A stretch of DNA of 48,388 bases, from contig NZ_JTHL01000001.1 of NCBI RefSeq assembly GCF_000818195.1, forward strand, positions 7,639,501 to 7,687,888, in the 5' to 3' direction. This DNA is from Streptomyces sp. 150FB (GTDB lineage: Bacteria > Actinomycetota > Actinomycetes > Streptomycetales > Streptomycetaceae). The notes beneath the pieces were generated by a model. That model was given only the letters and a program-made list of their open reading frames with translations. It was not told the origin of the DNA and did no database searches. Within the stretch, counting starts at the first letter, position 1. Every line of letters starts with the position of its first letter. Positions 7,427 to 15,258 of this stretch are shown here, one piece after another. Position numbers and translations under genes: made by a program.

Positions 7427-8152
7427 TCATGAGGTACGCAGCCAGATACGGAGGGGGCCGAGCGCGCTGAAACCGCTCGCGAGTGCGGGCGCGAGATCGT
7501 CCTCGCGCTCGTAGCCGACGACGGGAAGGCCGGGGAACGCGTCGTCGGCGGCGGTGAGTGTGGCGGACCAGACGGCGGCGGAATCGGCGCCGTCCATGTG
7601 GAAGATGTTGGAGAGGCCGACCAGCCCAGCGCCGAGGTTCAGCACAGCCCCTCCCAACAACTCGTCGTCGTGAACGGACAGGACCCGCAGGACCCGCACC
7701 GACGGGTCGCTCAGCAGCGCCGGCCGGAAGACGTCCGGGACCTCGCCGCCGCCGTGCCACGCGGTCGCCCAGTCGTGGAGCTGGGCGGACGTCAGGACGG
7801 GCTCGGTACGCAGGCCGGGCGCCGGCGGTACGTGAAGCCCGGCCGGACGGTGGATCCACCGGGCGTCGAAGAGTTCGGCGAAGCCGTGGGGGGCGAGGTC
7901 GAGCGTGCCGAAACTGTCCTTGACCGAACACCCGGCTGACGCCGTGTCGATCCGACCGAGGAAGTCGGCCGGCACGGCGTCGGGGCGCAGCGTGACGGCG
8001 TCGGGGTAGTACGGCGGCGTACGGCGTGAACTCCACCAGGCCGTCTCGCCGAAGGTCTCCGCGATGCCGTGGGACCGGCACACCGAGGCGCACCACTCGG
8101 CGTTGTTGTGGGCTGCGGCGGTGTGGAGGGAGGTCGTCCCGGATGAGGTCAC
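7427..8152 (-). CDS. GNAT-like acetyltransferase-fold protein
   Basis: The protein has about 241 residues from GTG 8152; the frame stays open to 8254, so the start is uncertain. Central [30 protein letters not shown] resembles the beta4-alpha3 core of GNAT proteins, and the tail [16 protein letters not shown] followed by LGPLRIWLR is a recurrent ending of a Streptomyces GNAT subfamily. No clear acetyl-CoA QxxGxG/A loop is visible, so enzyme activity is doubtful. The gene is divergent from the broken chdC copy. The substrate cannot be predicted. Confidence 0.6.
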   Translation of the reverse strand: MTSSGTTSLHTAAAHNNAEWCASVCRSHGIAETFGETAWWSSRRTPPYYPDAVTLRPDAVPADFLGRIDTASAGCSVKDSFGTLDLAPHGFAELFDARWIHRPAGLHVPPAPGLRTEPVLTSAQLHDWATAWHGGGEVPDVFRPALLSDPSVRVLRVLSVHDDELLGGAVLNLGAGLVGLSNIFHMDGADSAAVWSATLTAADDAFPGLPVVGYEREDDLAPALASGFSALGPLRIWLRTS

Positions 8153-8243
8153 CCGGCACAGGGTGCCAGCGCCGGCGCCCGGCCGCACCGGTGTTTCCGC
8201 CGGGCCGCCTTCTGGGGTTTCCGGCGGCGTTGAGGAGATTCTC

Positions 8244-8582
8244 GTGAGCGACAACGAAACAGCCGGTCCTGGCTTCGCGCTGTGGAACGTCCACAGCCTC
8301 GGAGTGGTACCTGCTCCCCGAGGAGGAGCGGCGCGACCTGCTCGCCGAGCACGGCCGCGCGGGAGCGGCGTATCGCTCGGTTCTGACCAACACGTCCCCG
8401 CGTTCGCACTCGGCGACTACGAGTGGATCCTTCCGCTCGAAGCCGACGATCCGCTCGACCTCGTGGACATGATGCGGACCCTCCGCGCCACACGCGCACG
8501 GTCGCACGTACGGGAGGAGGCGCCGTTCTTCACAGGCCGGCGCATCGAGCTCCACGAACTCTACGAGCTCCTCGGTACGTGA
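8244..8582 (+). pseudogene. Broken coproheme decarboxylase / heme synthase (HemQ/ChdC) copy
   Basis: A good ribosome site (GAGGAG 8232-8237) precedes GTG 8244 and a HemQ-like opening (FALWNVHSL). The sequence then jumps directly to [18 protein letters not shown] at 8302 in another frame, and shifts again to [16 protein letters not shown] with [13 protein letters not shown], ending at 8582. Intact HemQ proteins are about 230-240 residues. Here the N-terminal tip and C-terminal third are joined with most of the middle deleted and at least one frameshift near 8390-8400. This is a decayed paralogue; a functional copy must exist elsewhere if this lineage uses the coproporphyrin-dependent pathway. 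Confidence 0.8.
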
Positions 8583-8718
8583 GTGCCCCGCCCCGCGGCA
8601 CAACGCGCTGCCGCCGTCGCCCGACCCGCAGGCGGCGGTGGCGGCCCCGCGCTTCGCACATCGGCGCCGGTCCGGCAGGAGGACCTTCCGGCACGCCGGC
8701 GCGTTACTCGACGAGCGC

Positions 8719-9192
8719 TCACTCGGCGCCCGACGCCGACGAGGCCACGCGCTCGCGCCACAGCGCCTCGCCAAGACGGGTCAGGGCCGTACCCAGGTCC
8801 TTCCACTCTCCGTCCGCGAACACCTCGCGGTCGTGCTCCGCGATCAGCCCGGTGGCGCGCTCGAGCACCTTCGCGCCGCGGTCCGTCAGCTCCATCACCG
8901 CCGCACGGCCCTGCCCGACACCGCCGACGGTGGCGACGTACCCCTCGGAGATCAGCGCCTCAACGATCGGGTGCAGGCTCTGCACCTTGATTCCCGCCCG
9001 CCGCGCCAGCGCGCTGAACGAGATGCCCGGATCCTGCCGCAGGTGTCCCAGGAGACCCAGCCGACGCAGGGACAGGCCGATGCCCTTGAGCGAGTCCTCC
9101 ACCCGTGCCTCCAGTGAACGCGCCTGGAGGATCATGATCATCGTTGGACCCAGTGGGTATCGCGCCGGGCGAGCATCCCCTGCGTCTGCCAT
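8719..9192 (-). CDS. MarR-family transcriptional regulator
   Basis: This 157-residue winged-helix regulator starts at ATG 9192 behind GGAAGG. The DNA-binding region includes LGLLGHLRQDPGISFSALAR, IKVQSLHPIVEALISEGYV and wing GQGRAAVMELTDRG, followed by the dimerising helix VLERATGLIAEHDREVF. MarR proteins usually repress neighbouring genes and respond to small phenolics or oxidants. The nearest same-strand gene upstream is the DJ-1/PfpI gene, separated by a strong terminator, so they are probably not one transcript. Confidence 0.85.
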   Translation of the reverse strand: MADAGDARPARYPLGPTMIMILQARSLEARVEDSLKGIGLSLRRLGLLGHLRQDPGISFSALARRAGIKVQSLHPIVEALISEGYVATVGGVGQGRAAVMELTDRGAKVLERATGLIAEHDREVFADGEWKDLGTALTRLGEALWRERVASSASGAE

Positions 9193-9406
9193 GCACGCCT
9201 TCCTTCCCTGGCCATGTCGGAGTACTTCCACCGTATCCGAATGAGCAGGCAGGTCGCCCGTACAGCGTCGTCGGCGAGAGGACGCTCCACCAACGCCCGG
9301 CCCTCGCCCCGGCCCCACCCGCCCCACCCGCGCCACCGCGGATCCGCGGACGGTGCGGGTGGACGCGCGTGCATGGTGTCGCCTTCGGGAAATACGGGCT
9401 CACGGC

Positions 9407-9449
9407 GCCTCGAACCCGACGCCGGCGTGACGGGTGTCGGGTTCGAGGC
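9407..9449 (-). terminator. Terminator hairpin after the DJ-1/PfpI gene
   Basis: A perfect 14-bp stem, GCCTCGAACCCGAC (9407-9420) with its complement at 9436-9449, has a 15-base loop. It lies 17 bases beyond the stop of the DJ-1/PfpI gene. Confidence 0.8.
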
Positions 9450-9465
9450 ATGACGCCTGGAGCGC

Positions 9466-10257
9466 TCAGCCGTTCACGGTGGAGGCGGAGAGCCCGGCAC
9501 CACCGTCCGGCACCGCACGCGAGTTCGACGCTGCTCGCCGTTCCAGCACGCGGGTCACGGCGTTTCGAAGAGCGGCGTCGGGCTCGGCCATGAGTCGTGT
9601 ACGCAGACCCACCAGTTCGGGGCCCGCGCTCCGAGGCGACCCGGCGTCGAACGGCGGCTTCGGGTCGTATTCCATGACGAGCTGCGCGAACTTCGCAGCC
9701 TTCTCGCCGAGAGTGTGCGCGATGACGGTGAGTCCGAAATCGATGCCCGCGGTCACACCGCCGCCGGAGAACCGGTTGCGGTCGATGCACACACGCTCCG
9801 TCGACACCTCGACGCCGAGCTGTGCCAGCTCGTCCCGGGACGCCCAGTGCGTGGCCGCGCGGTAGCCGTCGAGCAGGCCGGCTGCCGCGAGGATGAGCGT
9901 GCCGTTGCACACGCCGGTGATGTAGGAGGCGGTCTCACCGCGGTCCGCCAAGAAGGCGATGGTGGCCGGGTCGAGCATCGGCCCGTCCACGAACCCGCCA
10001 CCGACGAACAGGATGTCGAGCCGCTCGGGGCAGTCGGCGAAGGTGGTGGTCGGGACCATGGTCAGTCCACCGTCGTCCGAGACGACGGGATCGAGGGTCT
10101 CCGACACGAGGTGCACCTTCATGCCCGCCATCACGAAAGCGGTGTACGGGCCGACCAGGTCGAGTGCGGTGTGTCTGTCGAAAAGCAGGATGCCGACCTC
10201 CAGTGGCCGTGCGTCGCCCGTCAGGTGGTCGGGCCAGTTGGTCGTGTGGTCCGTCAT
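9466..10257 (-). CDS. DJ-1/PfpI family protein (isonitrile hydratase-like / GATase1-like)
   Basis: This 263-residue protein starts at ATG 10257 with GGAGGC upstream. EVGILLFDRHTALDLVGPY opens the flavodoxin-like fold. The nucleophile elbow ITGVCNGTLILAAAGLLDG places the Cys in the usual position, and the following RAATHWASRDEL matches the GlxA/InhA branch (THW). It lacks the AraC DNA-binding tail, so it is an enzyme-type member rather than a GlxA regulator. Isonitrile hydratases convert isocyanides to N-formamides; the true substrate is unknown. A C-terminal low-complexity extension (SNSRAVPDGGAGLSAST) is probably disordered. Confidence 0.8.
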   Translation of the reverse strand: MTDHTTNWPDHLTGDARPLEVGILLFDRHTALDLVGPYTAFVMAGMKVHLVSETLDPVVSDDGGLTMVPTTTFADCPERLDILFVGGGFVDGPMLDPATIAFLADRGETASYITGVCNGTLILAAAGLLDGYRAATHWASRDELAQLGVEVSTERVCIDRNRFSGGGVTAGIDFGLTVIAHTLGEKAAKFAQLVMEYDPKPPFDAGSPRSAGPELVGLRTRLMAEPDAALRNAVTRVLERRAASNSRAVPDGGAGLSASTVNG

Positions 10258-10592
10258 TTTCGGAGCCTCCGAGATTCCCACGCTTGTAGTGTTTCTGCCG
10301 TGACGCTGCGAGGTCCCCGGGCAGGCAGCGTTCCGCACGCGGGTACGTTCACCGCGCCGTTCTCCGACACGACTGGAGCCTGCCTCATTCGCAACTTACA
10401 GTCAAACTGAAACTCTCGTGATCAAGTGAGGTGCCGTGACCGTCCTGCCGCAACCCGCCAGTGCCGCCTTCTGCTCGCAGCGCTCGGCAGGCACGTGCGC
10501 GACGACGTCGAACACACACTGAAACCGACCGGCCACACACTGCGTCACCTTGCCGCCATCGGGCATCCGCATCGCGAACCCGGTCTCTCTTG
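10258..10592. other. Intergenic region between DJ-1/PfpI gene and IS5 remnant
   Basis: No supported gene is seen here. On the minus strand a 67-codon frame (10402-10605) reads MRMPDGGKVTQCVAGRF and AHVPAERCEQKAALAGC. It resembles a real protein end more than random frames do, but its start lies inside the IS remnant, so it may be the tail of a gene interrupted by that element. The family was not recognised. Confidence 0.3.
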
Positions 10593-11141
10593 GAGGTCCC
10601 AACAAAGGCGTTGGACGTGTCGGTGGGTGATGAGGCGGGTCGCGAGGCCGAGGAAGGCTTCGTGGATGTCGTCACGTCGTTCCCAGCGGATACGTAGACG
10701 TCGGAAGCCGTGGAACCAGGCGATCGCGCGCTCGACAACCCGGCGGTGAACGCCGAGGCCGGAACCGTGCGGAACGCCGCGACGGGCGATGACCGGTTTG
10801 ACGCCCTGAGCCCGGACCGGGCGTCGGTACTTGTCGTGGTCGTAGCCACGGTCACCGAGCAGGATGTCGGGCAGCCGCCGTGGCCGCCCCACGAGACCCG
10901 GGACAGATGGGATTCTCGCCAGCAGGGGGTACTCCCACTGGATCCCGGTATGCGGCACGAACAGGATCCCGAGCAAAGCCTGCCGGCCCGGCACCCGCGG
11001 TCGGCCGCCCACTAGCTTCGGCCCCGGCTCGGGCAGCAACGGCTCGATCAACGACCACAGTTCATCCGAGACGATCCACGGACGCGACTCTCTCTTCCCC
11101 ACGGACAGCCCAACGAGCATCCGAGCCGACAGTGACATCAT
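10545..11141 (-). pseudogene. IS5-family transposase with internal deletion
   Basis: The N-terminal part (WIVSDELWSLIEPLLPEPG, RQALLGILFVPHTGIQWEY) and the C-terminal part (GRPRRLPDILLGDRGYDHDKY, HGSGLGVHRRVVERAIAW and LRIRWERRDDIHEAFLGLA) are typical of an actinobacterial IS5-group transposase. The central roughly 100 residues carrying the first catalytic Asp are missing: the frame passes straight from HTGIQWEY to PSVPGLVGRPRR. The join is in frame, leaving a 198-residue open frame that cannot be active. Its C-terminal end reads past the element's inverted repeat. Confidence 0.8.
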
Positions 11142-11163
11142 CAGAGGCTTCTGTGAGGACCTC
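10593..11163 (-). mobile_element. Internally deleted IS5-family insertion sequence
   Basis: The transposase remnant is bounded by imperfect terminal inverted repeats starting GAGGTCC (10593-10599) and ending GGACCTC (11157-11163). About 14 of 22 terminal positions agree between the ends. The element is about 570 bp instead of the 850-900 bp usual for intact members. Having both ends but no functional transposase, it could only move in trans. A clear target-site duplication was not seen. Confidence 0.6.
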
Positions 11164-11178
11164 TAACGCCCGTACCGC

Positions 11179-12108
11179 TCAGCCGAGCGTGACCAACGGC
11201 CCGGCGATCCGCACCAGTTGGTCCACGCCGGCCGTGAACTCCCCGCCGGGCGGCAGCATGAGCAGCACGTGATCCGCGCCGGCGGCCAGGTGCCTGCGTA
11301 CCGTGGCCGCGATCGCCTCGGCGCTCCCATGGCCGACGACCGCGTCCACCAGGCGGTCGCTCGGCTCGGCGGTTCCGTCGTCCTCGTAGCCGAGCCCGGC
11401 GATGGCCGCCGCGTACGACGGCATGCCGAACGAGGCCGACACCCTTTCCCTGGCGAGCGCCCGCGCCCTGTCGTGATCGGGGTCCACGACGACGGACACC
11501 CCGGCTACCAGCAGTTTGTCCGGGCCGAGTACCTGCCTGGCCTGCGCGGTGAACTCCGGGGGCAGCCCGGCGGGCAGCGCGCCGTCGGTGATCCGGCCGG
11601 CCAGCGCCAGCATGTTGGGTCCGTTCGCGCCGAGGATCCGGGGATAGCGGACATCGGGCGCGGGCGGCTGCGTCGGGTCGTCCATACGAGCGCGATAGTC
11701 CCGCATGGTGGCCAGCGGACTGCCGTACACCTGACCGGTGGCGGCCGCCTGCTGGGGGTGGCCGACGCCGAGCCCGAGCACGAAGCGGTGGGGGTAGGCC
11801 TCGGCCAGTTGGGCGGCCGCGGCGTGCATGGTCGCCGGTTGCCGGGCCCAGATGTTGGCGATACCGGTGCCGAACACCATGCGCCGGGTGGCCGCCAGCA
11901 GAAGCGCCACCTGTACGAGGGCATCCTTGCCGCCGACGACCTCGTTGGTCCAGGCAGCGCGGTAGCCGGCGCGTTCCAGCCTGCCCACGGCCTCCCGCTG
12001 GAGGCCGACGGACGGTGTGCCGGTGAACGAGACCGGCAGCAGCACGCCGACCGGTCCCAGAGCGCCGCGCGCTCCGGACACCACGTCGTCGCGATCGGTG
12101 GGTCCCAT
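11179..12108 (-). CDS. LLM-class (F420/FMN-dependent luciferase-like) oxidoreductase
   Basis: This 309-residue TIM-barrel oxidoreductase starts at ATG 12108 behind AGGAGG. Features of the bacterial luciferase-like superfamily include RLERAGYRAAWTNEVVGGKD, RMVFGTGIANIWARQPATMH, PHRFVLGLGVGHPQ and YPRILGANGPNMLALAGRITDG. These match the TIGR03620-type F420-dependent group. Such enzymes use F420 or FMN to oxidise or reduce small organics; the substrate is unknown. It is divergent from a LysR regulator, the usual arrangement of a LysR target. Confidence 0.85.
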   Translation of the reverse strand: MGPTDRDDVVSGARGALGPVGVLLPVSFTGTPSVGLQREAVGRLERAGYRAAWTNEVVGGKDALVQVALLLAATRRMVFGTGIANIWARQPATMHAAAAQLAEAYPHRFVLGLGVGHPQQAAATGQVYGSPLATMRDYRARMDDPTQPPAPDVRYPRILGANGPNMLALAGRITDGALPAGLPPEFTAQARQVLGPDKLLVAGVSVVVDPDHDRARALARERVSASFGMPSYAAAIAGLGYEDDGTAEPSDRLVDAVVGHGSAEAIAATVRRHLAAGADHVLLMLPPGGEFTAGVDQLVRIAGPLVTLG

Positions 12109-12136
12109 GGAAAGCCTCCTGCGATTCTCCGGTTGG

Positions 12137-12163
12137 CGACCGGCCGCTCGGGGCGGCCGGTCG
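12137..12163. promoter_or_regulatory. Inverted repeat in the LLM-LysR divergent promoter region
   Basis: A perfect 11-bp inverted repeat (arm CGACCGGCCGC, 12137-12147; complement 12153-12163) has a 5-base centre. It is immediately followed by GGTGG-TT-CCACC (12163-12174). Both lie between the divergent LLM oxidoreductase and LysR genes, where a LysR operator is expected. GC-rich repeats arise easily in this genome, so the assignment is tentative. Confidence 0.4.
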
Positions 12164-12301
12164 GTGGTTCCACCTTCCGGTCACCGGCCGCGTTCCGTCC
12201 AATGAATGTTTCGCACAGCGCGCCGCGCTTTACGCAACACCGCAGCTCACACGAGCCTGGATCCAGCGCCGCGCCGGCACAACGGGCATACGCTTGGACG
12301 T

Positions 12302-13198
12302 ATGCCTGCCTCGCCCGCGTCTACTGAGGATCTCGATCTGCGACTCGTGCGGTGCTTCACCGTGCTCGCGGAGCACGGCCACTTCGGTCGCGCCGCCACC
12401 GCGCTGCACCTCACCCCGTCGTCGCTGAGCCGGGGGATCAGCCGTCTCGAACAGCAGGTGGGCGCCCGCCTGTTGGACCGCACTCCGCAGGGCAGCAAGC
12501 TCACCGAGGCAGGCGAGGTCTTCCTCCCGCTCGCCAGAACGCTGCTGAGTTCGGCCGCCCAGGCGGCGGCACGGACCAAGGCCGCCGGCCGGCCCAGCCG
12601 GATCACCGTCGGCCACATCGGGAACATCATCGTCACCCCGGCGGTACGCGAACTGCGCCGCCGGCACCCCGAGGCCGACGTGCGCACACTCCATGTGCCC
12701 TGGCACGAACCACACACCGCGCTGCTGGAGCACCGGGTGGACGCGGTGGTGGCCCGGTTGCCGTTCCCGACCGACCACCTGCGTGTGACAGTCCTCCACG
12801 ACGAACCCCGAGTGGTGGCCATGCCGTTGGACCACCGCCTGGCCGGCAAGGAGTCCGTCACACTGGACGACATCGCCCACGAACCACTGACCCGGGCCTC
12901 CGATCCGGTGTGGGACGCCTACTGGCGTATCGACCCCCGCCCCGACGGCAGCCGCGCGCCGGACGGTCCGTATGCCGAAGCCGTCGAGGACAAGGTCGAA
13001 CTCATCGCCGGTGGGCAGGCGTTGGCCATCATCCCGGGCAGCGCCGGCCTCGGCACACTGCGCCCCGACCTCACCACAGTCCCCCTGGACGGGGTCGATC
13101 CCTGCCACGTCGTACTGGCGACGCGTGCCGAGGACCGGAGCCGCCTGGTGTCGGCCTTCCGTACGTACGCAGAAGCGCACTTGAGGGGTGCCGCATGA
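12302..13198 (+). CDS. LysR-family transcriptional regulator
   Basis: This 298-residue protein starts at ATG 12302. The N-terminal winged HTH reads RLVRCFTVLAEHGHFGRAA, then LTPSSLSRGISRLEQQVGARLLDR, followed by the linker helix and a type 2 periplasmic-binding-like effector domain (RITVGHIGNIIVTPAVREL onward). The upstream in-frame extension to 12206 is not protein-like. It probably controls itself and the divergent LLM oxidoreductase. The effector is unknown. Confidence 0.9.
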   Translation: MPASPASTEDLDLRLVRCFTVLAEHGHFGRAATALHLTPSSLSRGISRLEQQVGARLLDRTPQGSKLTEAGEVFLPLARTLLSSAAQAAARTKAAGRPSRITVGHIGNIIVTPAVRELRRRHPEADVRTLHVPWHEPHTALLEHRVDAVVARLPFPTDHLRVTVLHDEPRVVAMPLDHRLAGKESVTLDDIAHEPLTRASDPVWDAYWRIDPRPDGSRAPDGPYAEAVEDKVELIAGGQALAIIPGSAGLGTLRPDLTTVPLDGVDPCHVVLATRAEDRSRLVSAFRTYAEAHLRGAA

Positions 13199-13254
13199 CT
13201 GCCGCACACCGGTCACCGGCGTGCCTCATGCCCTGACGGGTGTGATCCGGCGTC

Positions 13255-14175
13255 TCAGCCGCCGCCGAGGGCGGGCGTACGCAGGGCGTTCACGGCGTGC
13301 CGGGCGGCGGCTCCTATGGCGGCGTCGGCGCGGGGGACGGTGATGTCCGTACGTGCGGCATGGGTGAACACGGCGACGGCGACGGGGTGTTCACCGGGGT
13401 ATGTGATGACGCCGACCTCGTTGCGGATGGCACCGACGGTCCCGGTCTTGCCCGCGACGGTCGCGGCGCCGGGGAAACCGGCGCGCAGCCGGTGCGGCCA
13501 TACCTGTGCCTCCAGCAGACGGCGGGCGAAGCGGGTCTGTTCCGGCGAGGCCGCCTCGCCGCGCCAGAGCACGGTGAGCAGCCGGGTCATGTCCCGTGGG
13601 GTGGTGGCGGAGCCGAAGGTGGGATCGAGTTCGCGTACGGTCACGGGCACATTGTTGTCGGCGAGTACGGAGAACGCGGCCGCCACATCGTCGGTGCCGG
13701 TGTCGGCGAGCAGGCTGCGCTGGGCCTCGGCGGTGCCGCCGTGGATGCGGGTGCCGGGCAGCCGCAGGTCCTCGATCACGGCGCGGACGCGGTCCTGACC
13801 GATGCGTTCGAGTACGGCGTCGGCAGCGGCGTTGTCGGAGACGGTGATCATCGAGGTGGCGAGGTCGCGCCAGGTCATGGTGACCGGGTCGCTGAGCGCG
13901 GAGATCCCGGTCGGCCCAGGGGTACGGCGGTGGGGCTCGACGGTGACCTGCTGCCGGGGGTCGAGTTCGCCGGCGTCCACCGCGCGACAGAACGCCACGA
14001 GGGCTACGAGCTTGTACACCGAGGCCACCACCACGGGTATGTCGGCGCCGACGCACACCTCCTGGTCGGCGGAGCGGGGGCCGTCGCCGTTGACGGGACG
14101 GGCATGCAGCCAGCCGCGTACACCGGCGTCGCGGAACACACCACGGACGGCTTTCTCGGCTTCGGTGATCCTCAT
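13255..14175 (-). CDS. Class A beta-lactamase-like serine hydrolase (cytoplasmic form)
   Basis: The protein has 306 residues. The three serine beta-lactamase/PBP signatures are present: S52-V-Y-K55 (ASVYKLVAL), S113-D-N (TVSDNAAAD) and K243-T-G (AGKTGTVG). There is no signal peptide, lipobox or Tat motif, so it appears cytoplasmic, which is unusual for a beta-lactamase. No obvious ExxLN motif is seen, so it may be a DD-peptidase-like or esterase-like relative rather than a lactamase. Its ATG overlaps the stop of the upstream LysR gene by four bases, so the regulator and hydrolase are translated together. Confidence 0.8.
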   Translation of the reverse strand: MRITEAEKAVRGVFRDAGVRGWLHARPVNGDGPRSADQEVCVGADIPVVVASVYKLVALVAFCRAVDAGELDPRQQVTVEPHRRTPGPTGISALSDPVTMTWRDLATSMITVSDNAAADAVLERIGQDRVRAVIEDLRLPGTRIHGGTAEAQRSLLADTGTDDVAAAFSVLADNNVPVTVRELDPTFGSATTPRDMTRLLTVLWRGEAASPEQTRFARRLLEAQVWPHRLRAGFPGAATVAGKTGTVGAIRNEVGVITYPGEHPVAVAVFTHAARTDITVPRADAAIGAAARHAVNALRTPALGGG

Positions 14176-15107
14176 GCCGTTCCCGTTCCCGTTCCTGCTG
14201 CCGTTCGCGTTCCTGGTCCTGCTCCCGCTCCGGCCTCCGTGGCGATGATGCGCAGTACGGCGGCGAGTTCGTCGACCACCTCGGCCTCCGTCTCGTCCCC
14301 GTACACGATCCGTACCCTGAACAGCACCGGCTCGCCGGCCAGCGCGATCCCGCGTACCTCGTCGCAGTCGAGATCGCGATCGGCGACCAGGGCGAACGCC
14401 GCTCCTGTGGCGACCAGTGCGAGCGCGGCCGTCGGGTCGTCGACCTCGACCGGCCGCGCGGGGTGGCCGCGGGTCTCCAGTGTGTCGAGCAGCAGGTCGT
14501 GGGCGGCCGGGGCATGGGCACGTGGTGCGGTCGCCAACTCCAGATCGCGCAACGCCCGCAGTCGCACAGGACCAACAGCCTCGGCAGCGGGGTGAGTTCG
14601 TGGGACGAGCACGGTGGTCGGCAGAGCGATCACCGGGCCGGCCCGGGCGTCCTCGATGACGGCGGGGTGGCCGGTGACGGCCACATCGAGCGTACCCGCC
14701 GACACGGCGTCGATCAGGGAGACGGTGGACCCGGTGGTCAGTGACGTACGCCGGCCGGTGCGCCGGGCGGCGTGGGCCGCGAGCCGGGCGCCGGTCCTGG
14801 CGCCGAGGTCCGGCACGGCCCCGATCCGCAGGGTCCGCGCCGCCTCGACATGGCGCGACGCCGTCCGGTGGATCGCGGCGGCGTCTTCGAGCAGGGACCG
14901 GGAGCGCGGCAACAGGTCACGCCCCGCTGTGGTCAGCGCCACCCCGTGCGGCCCCCGGTCGAGCAGCCGGACCCCGAGGTGATCCTCAAGTCGGCGAAGC
15001 CCCTGGGACAGCGGGGGTTGAGTCATGCCCAGCCGTCGCGCGGCCCGGCCGAAGTGCCGTTCCTCGGCGACTGTGACGAAGAAGTTCAGATACCGCAGCA
15101 AGTCCAT
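14172..15107 (-). CDS. LysR-family regulator, likely AmpR/BlaA-type regulator of the flanking hydrolases
   Basis: The protein has 311 residues. The HTH reads RYLNFFVTVAEERHFGRAA, then GMTQPPLSQGLRRLEDHLG, with LysR effector domain from about residue 90. The C-terminus ends in a simple Ala/Gly/Thr-rich tail (GAGAGPGTRTAAGTGTGTA) not needed by the fold. It is co-transcribed with the serine hydrolase at 13255-14175 (ATGA overlap) and divergent from a class A beta-lactamase. LysR regulators adjacent to beta-lactamase genes are known activators of them (AmpR; S. cacaoi BlaA). The shared promoter region holds two direct repeats. Confidence 0.88.
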   Translation of the reverse strand: MDLLRYLNFFVTVAEERHFGRAARRLGMTQPPLSQGLRRLEDHLGVRLLDRGPHGVALTTAGRDLLPRSRSLLEDAAAIHRTASRHVEAARTLRIGAVPDLGARTGARLAAHAARRTGRRTSLTTGSTVSLIDAVSAGTLDVAVTGHPAVIEDARAGPVIALPTTVLVPRTHPAAEAVGPVRLRALRDLELATAPRAHAPAAHDLLLDTLETRGHPARPVEVDDPTAALALVATGAAFALVADRDLDCDEVRGIALAGEPVLFRVRIVYGDETEAEVVDELAAVLRIIATEAGAGAGPGTRTAAGTGTGTA

Positions 15108-15128
15108 CAGTCACCTGTACCAGTGATC

Positions 15129-15176
15129 ATAGGTATTTGCCTATCGTAGGCCCCTGGCGTGTGTATTTGAGCTATC
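15129..15176. promoter_or_regulatory. Direct-repeat/palindrome operator in the LysR-beta-lactamase intergenic region
   Basis: GTATTTGCCTATC (15133-15145) recurs as GTATTTGAGCTATC (15163-15176), starting 30 bp apart, about three helical turns on the same face. The first copy is also part of the perfect inverted repeat ATAGG-N6-CCTAT (15129-15144). The sites are AT-rich against a GC-rich background and lie between the divergent LysR gene and beta-lactamase gene, as expected for a LysR tetramer site. Confidence 0.6.
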
Positions 15177-15258
15177 ACCAGGCCTCTGATGCACTGCGGA
15201 CATGGACACAAGGCGACCCAGCCAGTTGGCATTTACGCAACAGAGGAACAGCCGGACC

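Noticed and set aside
9436..9449. GGGTTCGAGGC looked like a tRNA T-arm
   Set aside because: It is the right arm of a 14-bp terminator; no acceptor, D or anticodon arms surround it.
13297..14595. Plus-strand frame of 432 codons
   Set aside because: Antisense to the serine hydrolase and LysR genes, both of which have complete catalytic or HTH motifs.
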